DNA of 64,000 bases from Amaranthus tricolor. Its lineage: Eukaryota > Streptophyta > Magnoliopsida > Caryophyllales > Amaranthaceae. The stretch spans positions 33,098,754 to 33,162,753 of the forward strand of contig NC_080048.1 in the NCBI RefSeq assembly GCF_026212465.1. The letters run 5' to 3'. Position 1 is the stretch's first letter. Each line of letters opens with the position of its first letter. The notes beneath the pieces are model-generated. The model was given only the letters and a program-made list of their open reading frames with translations. It searched no databases and was not told the DNA's origin. A program made the translations under genes and the position numbers. Below, piece after piece: positions 38,201 to 49,972 of the stretch.

Positions 38201-39296
38201 ATTCTCACCACCTACATGAAGAATTAGTTCCCCCTCCCCTTCTTGCCTAGTAACCTGGGAGTCAAAAAAACGCGGGATTCTACTACACTAACTAATTTGT
38301 ATGGTTTGCAGCTTCCGTTGGACTATCATTTCTACAATTTACAAACATGAACTCTATGAGGAATCTTTTTATTACCGGTGTCTCTCTTTTTCTTGGGATA
38401 TCGATTCCTCAGCTCTTCAGTGACTATCTTCCTCAACATGGCCTGGTTCGGTCAAATGCAGGCTGGGTAAGTTCAGTTATTTAACATCATCAATGATAAT
38501 AATTGCAGGTCATTCCCTAGTCGAGAGTTTCACTACCTGCAAACTCATGGTTTGCCGTCATACAACCCTTTTAGACCGTGACTAGAGGTGTTTAACGGGG
38601 CGAGTCAACCCAAAGGGTCAAGGGTCGGGTCACATTTTATCGGGTCAATGACGGGTCGAGCCATTAACAGGCCTTGGTGTAAAGGGCTATGTCGGATAAT
38701 TATAGGAATTGGTTGCGAAAAAAATTTTACCGCGTTTTTTTTTTATATTTTGTATGATATTATTATATACATAGGTGGGTCGACCCAACGGGCCATAAAG
38801 TATTGAATAAAAAAACTATTATATGAACTTTTAAAAAACGGGTCAAAGTGGGTTGGGTTTTAAATGGGCTTTGACCCGCATCAGTCCATTTGAATTTGAC
38901 ATAACCCGCCCCAACCCAGCCCATTTAAATTTGACATGACCGGCCCATTGAACACCTCTAACCGTGACCATAGCTTCTATGAGGCAAATAATACCAAGTA
39001 TTTTGATGATGAATGACAAATACCAAGTATTTTGATTGAGGAGACTAAGGGCATCATTGTTTTCTTGTTTGTGTGTCTTGCAGTTCAATGCATTTTTGAC
39101 GACAATTTTCATATCATCCCCGACAGTAAGCTTAATCATCGCTGTGTTCCTCGACAACACTCTAGAAGTAGAAAGATCGAAGAAAGACAGAGGAATGCCG
39201 TGGTGGGTTAAGTTTAGAAATTTTAGGGGAGACAACAGGAATGAGGAATTTTACACACTGCCATTCAATCTCAACAGATTCTTCCCTCCTACGTAG
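32245..39296 (+). CDS. Nucleobase-ascorbate transporter (NAT1/NAT2-like), 14 exons
   Basis: Exons: 32245-32320, 34169-34266, 34707-34883, 35395-35495, 35599-35674, 35777-35836, 35927-36114, 36471-36567, 36763-36849, 37423-37481, 37572-37663, 38003-38080, 38312-38466, 39084-39296. All join in phase to 518 residues, the normal length of plant NATs. Visible features are Q34-N35 in the first membrane helix (LLLAFQNYIVMLG); many hydrophobic segments, consistent with 12-14 helices; and the NAT signature E341-NVGLLGLTR-350, which forms the substrate-binding region in this family. The C-terminus is basic, then ends NRFFPPT. The family moves purines, pyrimidines or ascorbate across membranes, usually the plasma membrane, by cation symport; which substrate applies here is not shown. 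The first intron is about 1.85 kb. Intron 13 holds a hAT-type MITE and intron 2 a short tandem duplication. Confidence 0.93.
33935..34050. repeat. Retroposon 3'-tail-like sequence in NAT intron 1
   Basis: TCTATGAGTGAGATATACTA followed by GGTATGATGATGATGG resembles the 3' ends of the elements at 51470-51600 and 61104-61281. That suggests a 5'-truncated, decayed SINE- or LINE-like copy. Confidence 0.4.
34504..34661 (+). repeat. 79-bp tandem duplication in NAT intron 2
   Basis: Two adjacent copies (34504-34582 and 34583-34661) of a unit beginning CTTAGAT(A/G)GGACTGTTTTCA differ at only a few positions. This is a recent local duplication. It has no apparent coding role. Confidence 0.9.
38583..38960. 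mobile_element. hAT-type MITE in NAT intron 13, 378 bp
   Basis: The ends are TAGAGGTGTTTAACGGG and, in reverse complement from the right, TAGAGGTGTTCAATGGG. The element is flanked by a perfect 8-bp duplication ACCGTGAC at 38575-38582 and 38961-38968, as expected for the hAT superfamily. The interior is rich in GGGTC/GACCC. Non-coding. Confidence 0.88.
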
Positions 39297-41372
39297 TAAA
39301 AGACTCGTAATACAAGACCCTCAAACACTTTTTATCGGCTCTTAGAGTCTAACCGAGCTGATATCAGATCATCGACAGAGATCCAATGAGCAACCAACTG
39401 AATATATTTTGATCGCAAGAACACCGAACTTTTAACTTATCGGGTGTAATTTTGGTGGAAAATCGACATGTGCAGCAAGGTCTAGGAGTTAGGATAGTAT
39501 ATCATTCTTCTCAAATGCCTTATTTGGTGTAAATGGCATGTAATAACAAGCAGTATGTTCTGCTTGCTTTTTGGCTTTTGCAATTGTGCAGATCATATCT
39601 AAAAAAATGTCTAATTTCTGGGTTGCTCAAAAGATTCTGGGGTAGCCCAGATTAATTTCATAAAATCCAATTGATTTTTGTTCTTTTTGGTTAATGTGAG
39701 AATTTATTACATTTATATGTGTCTTATTATGTGATATTGCCCATCATGAAGCTTGCTAACACCAAATGTGTCTATGTGTTCACTAATAAAGTTTTATTAA
39801 CGTAAAAAATGTACTTATTTTTAGCAATCTTTGTGAAATTTTTAACGGTAACTCTCAACTTTTGTTTTGTCTCAATAGTAGCAAATAAAACACAAACTCT
39901 TAAATGAGATGATCTTATGGTGAGATCATTTCTATTAGGCTGACCTAATATATACTTACTGTCTTAAAATAATTACTTATAGTTTTAAATAATCAATTAG
40001 AGAAATAAGTTAATTATATGCATTCGTCTCCTAATGTACACTCTCATACAACCAAAATAAAAAATCTTGTTGCAGTATCTAATGAAAACTTTGTCTCAAA
40101 TAAGTTAATTAAGATTTTATCAACTTGATTTCCACATCTACATCTCTATCACTATTAGATAACAAAAATTCTTCTAAGAAACGGTTTATTTGAGAGATTA
40201 TTTTTAATTGGGTCAGCCCATTATATGTGTTTTAAAATATTATAAGTAGACATTTAAGATATTAAAAATAGACATTAAGGATACGGTAAATAAGCATTAG
40301 AGATAATGTACATAGGTATTAAGCATATTGCAAGTAGGCATTAATAATTGATAGAGTGGGCTTGAAATAATTGCAAGAGACCGTCTCTCAAGAGACTAGC
40401 TGATTAGATAAAAAGAAAATAACTTTCTTGTCAAGCAGATTTAATCACTATATTTATAGCATTATATAAATAAATTGTATATATATTTTTTGATTTTTCT
40501 AATTATCAGGTGATAAAAGTCCAGCAGTGAAATCAAAATATTTCTATATAAAATATGTATTTCAACTTTCAATTAATACTTTTTTATTTTTAAAAGTTAT
40601 ATTTCATCACAAAAGCTATATTATCCGTCTCTTTGATATTCCTCCACCAGTCCACCTACTTATATAGTTAAATTAGAAATTGTGTATTATAACAATTTGA
40701 ATTTTAAGACATACACAAATACTTATTTAAAGGCTAAAATTATCCGCTTTTAATAATTTAATAAGATAATCTGATGATGAAAGGATTTTCTTTCATCTTT
40801 GTGGCGGGGGCTCAATTTTCACCACTTATAAATACCAATTTTCCCTTCTCTCTTACCCGCAGTATATTATCCTTACTCCGGAAGCAGGAAAAAAAAAAAA
40901 TGTTTCTAAAGGGTCATAATCAGTGAATACTTTCATTCTTTCCTTCTACAGCCAGAAAGAATAAAAGCATAAAGCACCAACAAGTTGAGATAGATTCCAG
41001 TCACAAAAATTTAAATAAAAATAAAATTAAATAAATAAAAAATAAAATTAAAATAAAATAAAAGCTGAAAACACTTAAATAGCTTATTTTAGATACTGCA
41101 CTAAAACAGTGCCCTGAATCACAAAAATTGTTGCAATCTTCTCTACCAGTAAGTTAACTATACATCAATTATCAAACTTGTGGGTAAGCAAAAGTCGAAA
41201 CAATCATCGTCTTCTACTTAAGGAAATGAATTGATCACCCGCAAAAATCGTAGGTGATAGAAAGATGGGCAAAAAAAAACACTTATCTATCATTTACTCA
41301 CAAAAAAAATACTATACAGGTCGAAGGAAGGTGAGGATGCTAGTCGTTGAGATGTTACGTTAAACCGATGAA
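39297..41372. other. Region between the convergent NAT and spinster genes
   Basis: It holds the 3' flanks of two convergent genes. AT-rich, no further gene. It contains the MITE at 40162-40402. The rest shows no recognisable structure. Confidence 0.55.
40162..40402 (+). mobile_element. MITE, GAGAGACGGTCTC family (copy 3)
   Basis: It starts ACAAAAATTCTTCTAAGAAA and ends GACCGTCTCTCAAGAGACTA before GCTG. It is flanked by the perfect duplication ATTAGATA (40154-40161 and 40403-40410), which may be 9 bp with one more A. The interior has the same TAAGTAG(A/G)CATTAAG-type repeats as copies 1 and 2. Confidence 0.78.
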
Positions 41373-44300
41373 CTATGCACTACTTGCCTCCTCTAATAAC
41401 GGTGCTTTGTTTTGTCCGTTAGCTCCTCTAATATGATCATGTTCGTTCACTTCATTGAACTTATCCGGACTGTGCAAAAAGATTCCTGCACCAAAATGCG
41501 TATAAATGAATTTTATGGCAAGCTATGCGCACAGCCACGCAGTATCAGCGTATGAATGCAGCGATGATCTTACCTATGAGCCATATTGCAGCTGCTAGAA
41601 ACAGAATAGACGTCAAACTCAGAGCGGTTTTCCTCCAATTATGGATATGATCCTGTAGCACGTATAATCTTAGCGGACTTCAAAGATGGTATTAGTTCGA
41701 TGTGCTCATGGAAAACATGTTATAGCTTGTCATAGAGGTGTTCAAAACAGACCTGATGACCTAAAATTTACTCGACATTGTAACCGAACCCGACTTCAGT
41801 AATGATTTACAATCATGTAAAATACGATATGGTCACAAAACCCGATTTCAAACCGACCAAAACACCTAACCCGAAATTAGCTCAATGACCCAAATGAACA
41901 CCTCTACTTGTCAATAACTCAAGTCATAGTGGTGACTATAAAGATATCTCGGTCTAATGTGCAGCGCTCAGATAGAAAATAGTGCACATCGAAACATGAG
42001 TAAGGTATTGAAGAGCAAATTAACCTGAAGAACACCAACTAAGGGTGAAGAAGGTACATCACCGAACACATGAATTGAAACCGTAGACATGGCCATAGAA
42101 AGTGGTCGTAAACTAGGCTTAACACTGTGTAGACACACGTAATTTACTGGGGCCTGCAAGCAGAAACAAAATTTATGAATAGTGCAATGATTTGAACATT
42201 GTAATTTTTTTTTAAGAATAATTTGCAAATTACAACCTTAAAGTTTATAACTTTTGCGAATTACAGCATCAACGTTTATTTTTTGTGAATTACAGCCGCC
42301 AAGGTATCAAAGTCTACATTATTCGGGCCAAATCATATGATTCCGACCATTTTAGTGGTCGCAAGCTCTGATACACGGACACGCCAACTGACAGACGTGT
42401 CCCGTGTCGGACACGTGTCGGACACGGACACGCGAAAATCCGTGTCCGACACGCCAAATGAAGTGTCCAATATTTTAATATTTTTTCGGACACGCGGACA
42501 CAGCTAGGACACGGAAGGGACACGGCTAGAGTGAAGGACAAGTTTTTTTAAAAAAAAAAAATTAAATTGAAAACAAAAGCAAGAACTGAACTGAGAACTT
42601 CTCATATTCACTCACTGTTTCCCTCTCAGGCTCTCACTCTATTCCTTCTCTTTCACTCTAACCCTAAAAACTCTACTCAACTTTTCCTCCACCTCCACCG
42701 TCGCTGCCGCACTCCCGCACCACGCCACCGCCGGTTGCTCCTCCATCACAAACGATTACGAACACTCGAACTTGGTGCTGCGTTGCTGCTGCTACTCCTA
42801 AAAATCGAAATTTACCTATTTATTTGGTTTTCTTTGATTTGGTTTGTATGACTTATTTTAAATACTCATGTTGTTTATTTGGTACTTATTTGCATTTTAT
42901 GTGATTTTTATGGTTTTTAAGTGTTTATTTACAAATGTCAAATGAAAGATTGTAAAATTATCTTTAATTTGATATATTTATTATATTACCATTTTCGTGT
43001 CCCCGTGTCCGCCATTTTTAAGTTGGCGTTTTCCCGTACCCGTGTCGTGTCCGTGTCCGTTTTAGTGCAACCTAGGTCGCAAGTTCAGGGTAAGTGGTCG
43101 GAATTTTGTGATTTGGCCTAAATATTGTAGACTTTGATACTTTAGTGGTTGTAATTCACAAAAATTAAACATTCAGGTTGTAATTCGCAAAAGTCCTAAA
43201 TTTTAAGGCTGTAATTTACAAACTATTTTTTTTATAAAGAAATTAACGATGCCACTTTGAAAACTAATATAGCATACAACGGGAATTAAAAGGATAAGAA
43301 AGCAACGCATAAAAACTAATATACCTGCGTAGCAAAGACTAATAGTTCACCGACGGCAAAGAAAATGAGGAAAAATATCTCTTTCTTGAAACAGAAAGCA
43401 CCGAAGCAAAACGCTGCTCCGAGCAAAGTGGACAATGAAAGAAGCTGTAGTTTATCAGAAGGAGATTAATTTTTACAAACTATAGAATACGAAACGGATC
43501 CTAGATACAGCCGTCAAATGATTTGCTTTTACCTTAAAAGCATTTGAAATTGTCGAGTTTATGTAGTCAAGAAGGAGACCTCCGCCAATAGTTCCCGCCA
43601 ATCCACAACCAACAGTAATGCCGCCAAAGACCATATCTGCATTATTCTACCAAATGGACCAGATTGTTGAGTTAGACGTATAAAAGCCCATTGCCACAAG
43701 TTACATACTTCTTAAGCATGACAAGTTCCTGAGCAATAGCTTAGAAAGTAAAGTCATGAAAACATATTTAGTAAGCTGGGACCTCACTTCCCTCGGAATA
43801 AAGTGAGAACATACCATATTGTAGATATTGTACCCAGCCTTTGGTCCCCAATATGAATACGCACCCAAAACAAAGTTGTATGCAATGTAACCTGGAGAAG
43901 CCAATACAATGTATAAGCATTCTAAGGACTTCAGTCTTAGGCAAAGAAAAATATCGCATGTTACTCCCTCCATCATTTTTTAATCGTTATATATACCTCT
44001 TTGAGAAGTCAAAATTATCTCAGCTGAATCTTTTCTATAAGCTTTTTCTCTCTTTCTTTCTCTTAAGTTGGGGCTTAGATCCACCCTTTCAACATTTTCT
44101 CTACCTTTAGGGTGTTTTTGGATGGAAGAAAATAGAGGTAAAGGAAGGGGAGGGATTTGGCGAGATGAGGGATCTCTTGTTTGGATAACAAAATGGGAGG
44201 AAAGAGATCTGGAGGGATTGGAGGGATGATTTTTGTTAAGGAATCAATCTTTTCAAAGTTGGAAAAATCTGAAGGGAAAACTCCCATCTCCCTTCCTTTT

Positions 44301-47300
44301 CCTTCTCTTCCCTCCTAAGCAAACAAGAGTTAATTTCCTTCAACTTCTCTTTCCTTCCTTTTCGTTCCCTCCCTTTCCCTTCCTTTCCTTTCTTTTCTCT
44401 CCAAAGTTGTTATCCAAACATAGTGTTACAAACTTACAGTCTGTAAACTTTATGCTACTTCGTTATGATCCAATTAATAAAGAGTACAAGGAGTAGATAA
44501 TTTTATAATCTAGCAAGGACTCGAACAAAATAAGTTGTATATCCAACTTCAAAACTCGATCTTTTCTCCCATTGTTCATGATTATCAGCATTTGAAATTA
44601 AATTATGTTATAATATATAACAATGTAGCGGTCATTCTTAAACATTACTTTTATGAGTATATTACTTATTGAATAGAGGTGGTTTGACTACTGTTTACCA
44701 TCCCTCAAAACATTTTAGCGATAAGTCGATGCACATAGAAGTCTCATCAAAGAAGAATGTGGAGGTACCTAGAACATTCACAACATAAACCTTTTCAGAA
44801 AGAAGCGACTTCATATCACTCAGAAATCTTGTAAATTCATTCCCGGTTGACCTGCATTATATTCAAAACCAAAGGCATAAGAAAAACTTTACTTGAAATG
44901 TGCAGTAATGCATTTGATTATGAACTGTACAACATATTATCCTTGATCTCACATTTCAAAATATAGAGCGTTTTAAGGTGGTAGTGCATAAACATTGACT
45001 CGAGAAAATCAAACTTACTTTGGAGATTCATTTGGAGTTCCACTTTTCTCATCGGTTTTTTTATTGACAGTAATTGCAATTTCTGTTTCTGCAAAGACAA
45101 TCCCACAATTTCGTAATTGTAATCCGATTCAAAATTACGGGCTACTAAATATTGATGTGATTATTATCGATATAATTTTAATTTCCTAAAGTTAATTACT
45201 AAAAGTTGGCATTAAGGCGTTGGCATTGTTGTGGATTAATATCCACCTTCATAGATTCAGCATCTCAGATTGTTGTCAGAATCTCAAAACTCACAAGTAG
45301 TAAGCCAGTGTTAGCACAGATTCTACACGACAAAACAGTAGTGGTGGCATCGTCTGAAACAGCCTCAATCTGAACCGTTATTGGATGACATAATTATTTG
45401 CGTTTTGTCCATGATAAATTTATTTTACGAAAAGGAACTTTAGCCATTAATTTTGGGGTTAGGGTAACAATTTTTAGCCAAAATAAGTAGGGCTTTTTAA
45501 GTATTAACTTTGGATTTTCTAACTACATTCTATTATGCTATAACATTCAGTAGTTCCCACGAACATGTACAAAATTCTTAGAATATGGCATTTTTAATAT
45601 AAATATTAGTATTGAAGCCATCACAAAATGAAAAAAAAGCTTAATATAACATTACAAAATCCCATGATCCTATCTTAGCTAGGCAGCAAAAGTAAAATAC
45701 GTGGATAAATCAGAAAATCTAAGGTGGGGGGATGTACGTAAGGCATAGCGCAAAATGCAGCAATGGTTACAGTCGCAGCAGCGGAAAAATGATGAGGTAA
45801 CAGAAGTGTTGTGGTTATCATAACGCCTAAATATCGATCGAAAAACATGACATATCTCTTCATATGGTCAAAAATGCGGTTTTTGTACACCTTTACAACG
45901 CAGGAAATATCGATTCGTTTTTTTGAAACCTTTACAACGCGGCTGATGTGATGCAATGCAACCATATTTTTGAATACTATGACATAAGCCAACAAAATAT
46001 CCCTTGTAGTAATTTCGGGCGATTCAGCTAGTTGTTTGAAGTAAATCTAGGACAAGCATTATATTCTCGAAACTGCCTTATTAAGGAACAACACTAAACA
46101 TGCTAGCATTTATCTAATAAAGATGTATGTCGCATTAAAAAAAACGTTCAAGCCTCTATATTGGAGTACAGGGGCAAACAACGCATCAAAAATGAGATAT
46201 ACAACAGATAGTATATAAAAATGCATGAAAACATAGTCTATTAAGAGTTTAGAGGGGTAATGAATTTCATGCACACCTTCTACATAAGCAGCAGCTGTCT
46301 CCACCAACAACGATACCTTGGACCCGGCAGGTGCAAATCCTGATTATTAAGAGAAAAAGAGGAAATTAACCAGAACCAAGTTGTAGTATAGGAAGAAAAG
46401 ATAATGCAAGGAGAAATCACAAACCTTTCAACTGCAACGGCTTCATAACAAAACCAAAAATAACAAATGGAACCATCAAGATTGCCTCCAAAAAGAAAGC
46501 CCACCGCCAGGCAAGATGGCTCCCAACCTAGAATGTTAATTTAGAATGAAAACACAAAATGTGAAACGATAATTTAGAATTTGAGGAACGAAGAGATCAT
46601 ATGACGGGGTGCTTTTTAATAATATTTTAATCAGTTGTAGACCGTGATTTTTTTCATTGGAATATTAATTTGGAGTTCGAGAGTTTTGGGGATGAAGTTT
46701 CCGAAACGGGAATCAATGGGAAGTTTCTAGTTTTTGGTACTTAGGGTTAACAGACAATAGTATGGTAAGACGATCATTAATCGACACGCACAAGGACATA
46801 TGCTATATTATATATTGAGGGTAAGAATGATAGTAAGTACAGCAGCTTAGAAAACTTACCAAACCACCAAAAATGTAACCAACCGCATATCCAACAGGTA
46901 TACACATGTAGAAGAATCCAAGCCATGCTGTTCTCTAACATAACAAGTTGCAAAGTAATCAGATTTCATTCTATTAACACGTTGCAATTACATGATCAGA
47001 GAAGTCGGCTCATATTTTACTAGGGAGCGGGGCATATATACATGAAAGCCAAAAGCAATGGCTATGAGTTAAATAACTTGTCAGTATTGAGGAGTAGCTG
47101 GAACAAGTTAATTGACCGCACAACTTTAGTATAGGAGATAAATGATAACCATGGCCGTTTCTAATCCAAGACAAGGTAGACATTTGCCTAGGGCCTAGAG
47201 CTAAAAAGGGCCAAATACCTCAACTCAACAATGATGTCATGTCAGACTTAGAACATCGCTTGTAAAATTGTAACTTTACTTTTATCAAACAACCATTAAA

Positions 47301-49972
47301 GATCGAAATCAATCCTCTTAAAAAGGGTCCGTTTCTTTCATTTTTCCTAGGGTAATAAAATATCAGAAATGACACTGATGATTACACACCGCCTAAAATG
47401 TAACACAATATCCCTAATTGTGCAATCATTAAAAATGTAAGATATAAGAAACCATAAAAAAGAAATGTAAGATATAAGAAGCTAATCGGAACCCCTCAAG
47501 AAACAGAGGAGAGAGAAGAAATGGGATACCTGACTATCTGGGGCATTATCATCAATGAATGGCGCAGCAAGGCTGACAAATGACGCCTCACCTACACCAA
47601 CAAGCCTAAAAAGAGAAAATCATATGAGTAACTAATCACAAAAAAGTAGGTTAGCCTTGGAATTTGGAAGACTTACATTCGAAAGATGGAAATGGACCAA
47701 AAGTCCCATGAACACCCACAGCCAACTACAGCAATAGTCCAGATTAACAATCCGACTCCAATCAATCGAAATGGATTGACCCTGCAATGACAAAGAAAAA
47801 CCGCATACATGTTGACCGACATTAATGATTAATCAGATTTGGGCACACCAGCAGCAACACTTCCAAACATCTATAATTCAAACTAAATGTTACTTGGGGA
47901 TAACTTTGTGAAAAATGATTCCACTTAAGATACTATTTGAATAGCTTTTACTTCAGGCCTCTGGGTGATTCTTAGTATATTAACTTTTAGAAGCTTATGT
48001 ATCGATATATGTCAGAAGTTACACAATAAGTCAATAACTCACTGGTATCCTTGAACATGAAACGCGCAGTTCCACAAACAGACTATCTCACAGTTTTCTG
48101 TCTATTTGACTAACGCAGCTAGCTTTCGTCACAAACGAATAAGTTGACTGAGTTTTTGGCAAGGTTAGCTAGGTTTCGGTTCAGCTTTTCAGTTTTGAGT
48201 TCAAATGCAACAGACATAAGACTCTTCAACAGAATTTGAGTTTGTATAGAGATTTTTCAGTTCTAAAATAAATTTCCTTTGCATTGGAGATGGGGCGAAT
48301 GGATTGCATGTGGGTGTAACAGTTGCTTAAACAGTGAGGCTGAATTCTACTAATTCTATTTTATCTACAGAAAATCCAAGAGCGTATGAAAAAGAAGAAC
48401 ATGTAAAAGTAGAAGATATTACAACCCACCTCTTGGCTAATGTGGCAAAAATTGGCGAGGCAACTAAGAGTCCAACCATGAAAGCTGAAGATAGCACACC
48501 ATCTTGAAAATTGCTCAAGTTGAATTGTCCCCTACATGGATCAAGAACAAGAGTAAGATCAAACTACGATACTATAAAAAGAGGAGAAATATCACAAACA
48601 ACATACATGTCCCAACGATGAACATTGAACAAGTAAAGACAACCAAGAAGAAAAACATAGCATGCGAGACACAAAAAACAGGGGAGGGGCATTAATAAAA
48701 TGATACTCCCTTCTTCCCCTTGAATTGCTACACAACATCTGAAAGTTGTCACTTTAATTTGCGTTATATAGAAATTCAAATGGACAAAGGAGTCGTACAT
48801 ATTAGACAAATTACAAATATACATTATACTCAAGAGTCACGGGTGTATATGTGAACATGTTTGCAGGTAAGCATACAACTTAATCATATATACAATTCCA
48901 ATACGCGTAACCCTAAGTCCTTTTTCAAACAAATTTCAACTGAACAAGCGAAAGAGAATAAAACCCTAAACCCTAAAAACTGAAAATTCAAGAAATTTGG
49001 TACATATTTCTCAATCTTAACTTTAATGAACGCAAACCTATCTACTAATGAACTAAATTAGAAATGGGATTACAGATTACTAATGATGACTACTCAAATA
49101 TTATGAAATCTTAGAAAAATTGAGCCTCATAATTTATAGTTTCAAGTAATGATGAAATTGAAAGTAGTCAATGCATAGAGCTTACTGAATGCCGCTACCA
49201 TCGGAGCATGTGCCACCCTTACAAGTCCCGCGTTCACCATTCACACCATTGCTAGCAATCGCTCCTCGATCCAAATAATTTATCAAGTTAATAACACAAA
49301 ATATTGCCAATAACCTGCATAAGATCCACAATGATTTTTTAAACAAAGAAAGATGCAATCTTCACAATAGTTAAACACCAAGTAACAAAGAAAACATCTC
49401 ATTAAGCTTAGCAAACCTCCAACTCTAATTTTAGAAACATCACACTAACCCAATTTTAGTTAATGGTGTGATTAAGCAGTAATCATCAGACTAATCTACC
49501 CTAATTTTCTCATAACCCATCAATCAACTAGATCAAAAAAGCTTAAAAAAACACAATATCTGATAAAATGAACATCTAACAAAAAGTCAACTGACATCCC
49601 ACTTCAAGAATACATAATCTAAACCCCAAAGATAACCCCAATAACCCATATCAACTAAAAAAAAAATCAAATCAAATTCTACATCAAATTGAAAAAACAT
49701 CATATAATCTTCAAAGAAACAATCTTTTTACAAGAGACATAACAAAGAACACAAAATTTTATAGAAATGGAAGGAATAGGAAGATGAACAAGAAAAGAAA
49801 AAAGATAAAGATGATACCTTTTTGGAGTAAACCATGAAGGTCTAACAACAGAATCAGCAATACCCATTTTATTTTCTTGGGTTTCTTCAGTTTTTGCTCT
49901 TTCAACCTCAACAGAAGAATCCTTTGAATCTTCTACTGCTTTTACTTGTTCTTGTTCTTGTTCTTCTCCCAT
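41373..49972 (-). CDS. Spinster-like major facilitator (probable sphingolipid transporter), 16 exons
   Basis: Exons: 49972-49818, 49314-49186, 48531-48430, 47781-47677, 47605-47530, 46934-46860, 46527-46425, 46339-46277, 45088-45019, 44851-44769, 43891-43815, 43646-43533, 43444-43325, 42153-42025, 41652-41574, 41485-41373. All are GT-AG and join to 530 residues. An acidic soluble N-terminus precedes the first helix, which contains N64-Y65-L66-D67-R68. Other marks are VGLLVASPIFATLAKR (the MFS loop motif), VGVGEASFVSLAAPF, GYIAYNFVLGAYSYWGP and STVSIHVFGDVPSSP, all typical of plant spinster homologues. The hydrophilic loop encoded by exons 8-10 separates the two helix bundles. Family members are endosomal or lysosomal-type lipid transporters in animals; plant substrates are less certain. 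Introns hold at least four repeat elements. Confidence 0.92.
41733..41906. mobile_element. Small hAT-type MITE in spinster intron 14
   Basis: Ends TAGAGGTGTTCAAAAC and AAATGAACACCTCTA are complementary over about 12 bp. The flanks GCTTGTCA (left) and CTTGTCAA (right) share CTTGTCA, an imperfect 8-bp duplication. Same end type as the element at 38583-38960. Confidence 0.75.
42218..43238. mobile_element. Inverted-repeat element in spinster intron 13, split by a nested element
   Basis: Left TTTGCAAATTACAACCTTAA and right TTAAGGCTGTAATTTACAAA are complementary. So are CTTTTGCGAATTACAGC with GTTGTAATTCGCAAAAG, and GGCCAAATCATATGATTCCG with the block near 43100-43120. The palindrome's centre is interrupted at 42366-43070 by another insertion. 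Confidence 0.7.
42366..43070. mobile_element. Nested element with GGACACG repeats
   Basis: It is flanked by the direct repeat GGTCGCAAG, a probable 9-bp target duplication at about 42357-42365 and 43074-43082. Both inner edges are packed with GGACACG/CGTGTCC motifs (for example 42374-42545 and 42995-43060), in inverted orientation. The interior (42567-42851) has a reading frame with a Ser/Leu/His-rich product, probably a captured leader or decayed gene fragment rather than a gene. Confidence 0.55.
43961..44494. mobile_element. Stowaway-like element with a nested GTGTTTGGAT-type MITE (spinster intron 10)
   Basis: The outer ends ACTCCCTCCATCATTTTTTA and (reverse complement of the right) TACTCCTTGTACTCTTTATT are degenerate Stowaway-like termini. 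Within it, 44108-44427 forms an inverted repeat: AGGGTGTTTTTGGATGG at the left and, read from the right, AACACTATGTTTGGATAAC. It has strongly purine-rich (GGAAGGGGAGGGA) and pyrimidine-rich (CCCTTCCTTTCCTTTC) halves. Confidence 0.5.
45770..45995. repeat. Intron repeat shared with the FAAH gene (spinster intron 8)
   Basis: GTGGTTATCATAACG, then ATATCGATCG, AAAACATGACATATC and TTTACAACGC follow the same order as the tandem repeat at 54488-54760 (ATGGTTATCATAACG, ATATCGGTTG, AAAACATGAGATATT, TTTACAATGC). This is a dispersed family of unknown class. Confidence 0.55.
48690..48745. mobile_element. Stowaway-like end fragment in spinster intron 2
   Basis: GATACTCCCTTCTTCCCCTT followed by GAATTGCTACACAACAT resembles the left end of the Stowaway elements at 19328 and 62951. 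No matching right end is seen. Confidence 0.4.

Noticed and set aside
42567..42851. 94-codon frame in spinster intron 13
   Set aside because: Lies inside a nested transposon, low-complexity Ser/Leu/His composition, no recognised domain; kept only as a possible captured fragment.
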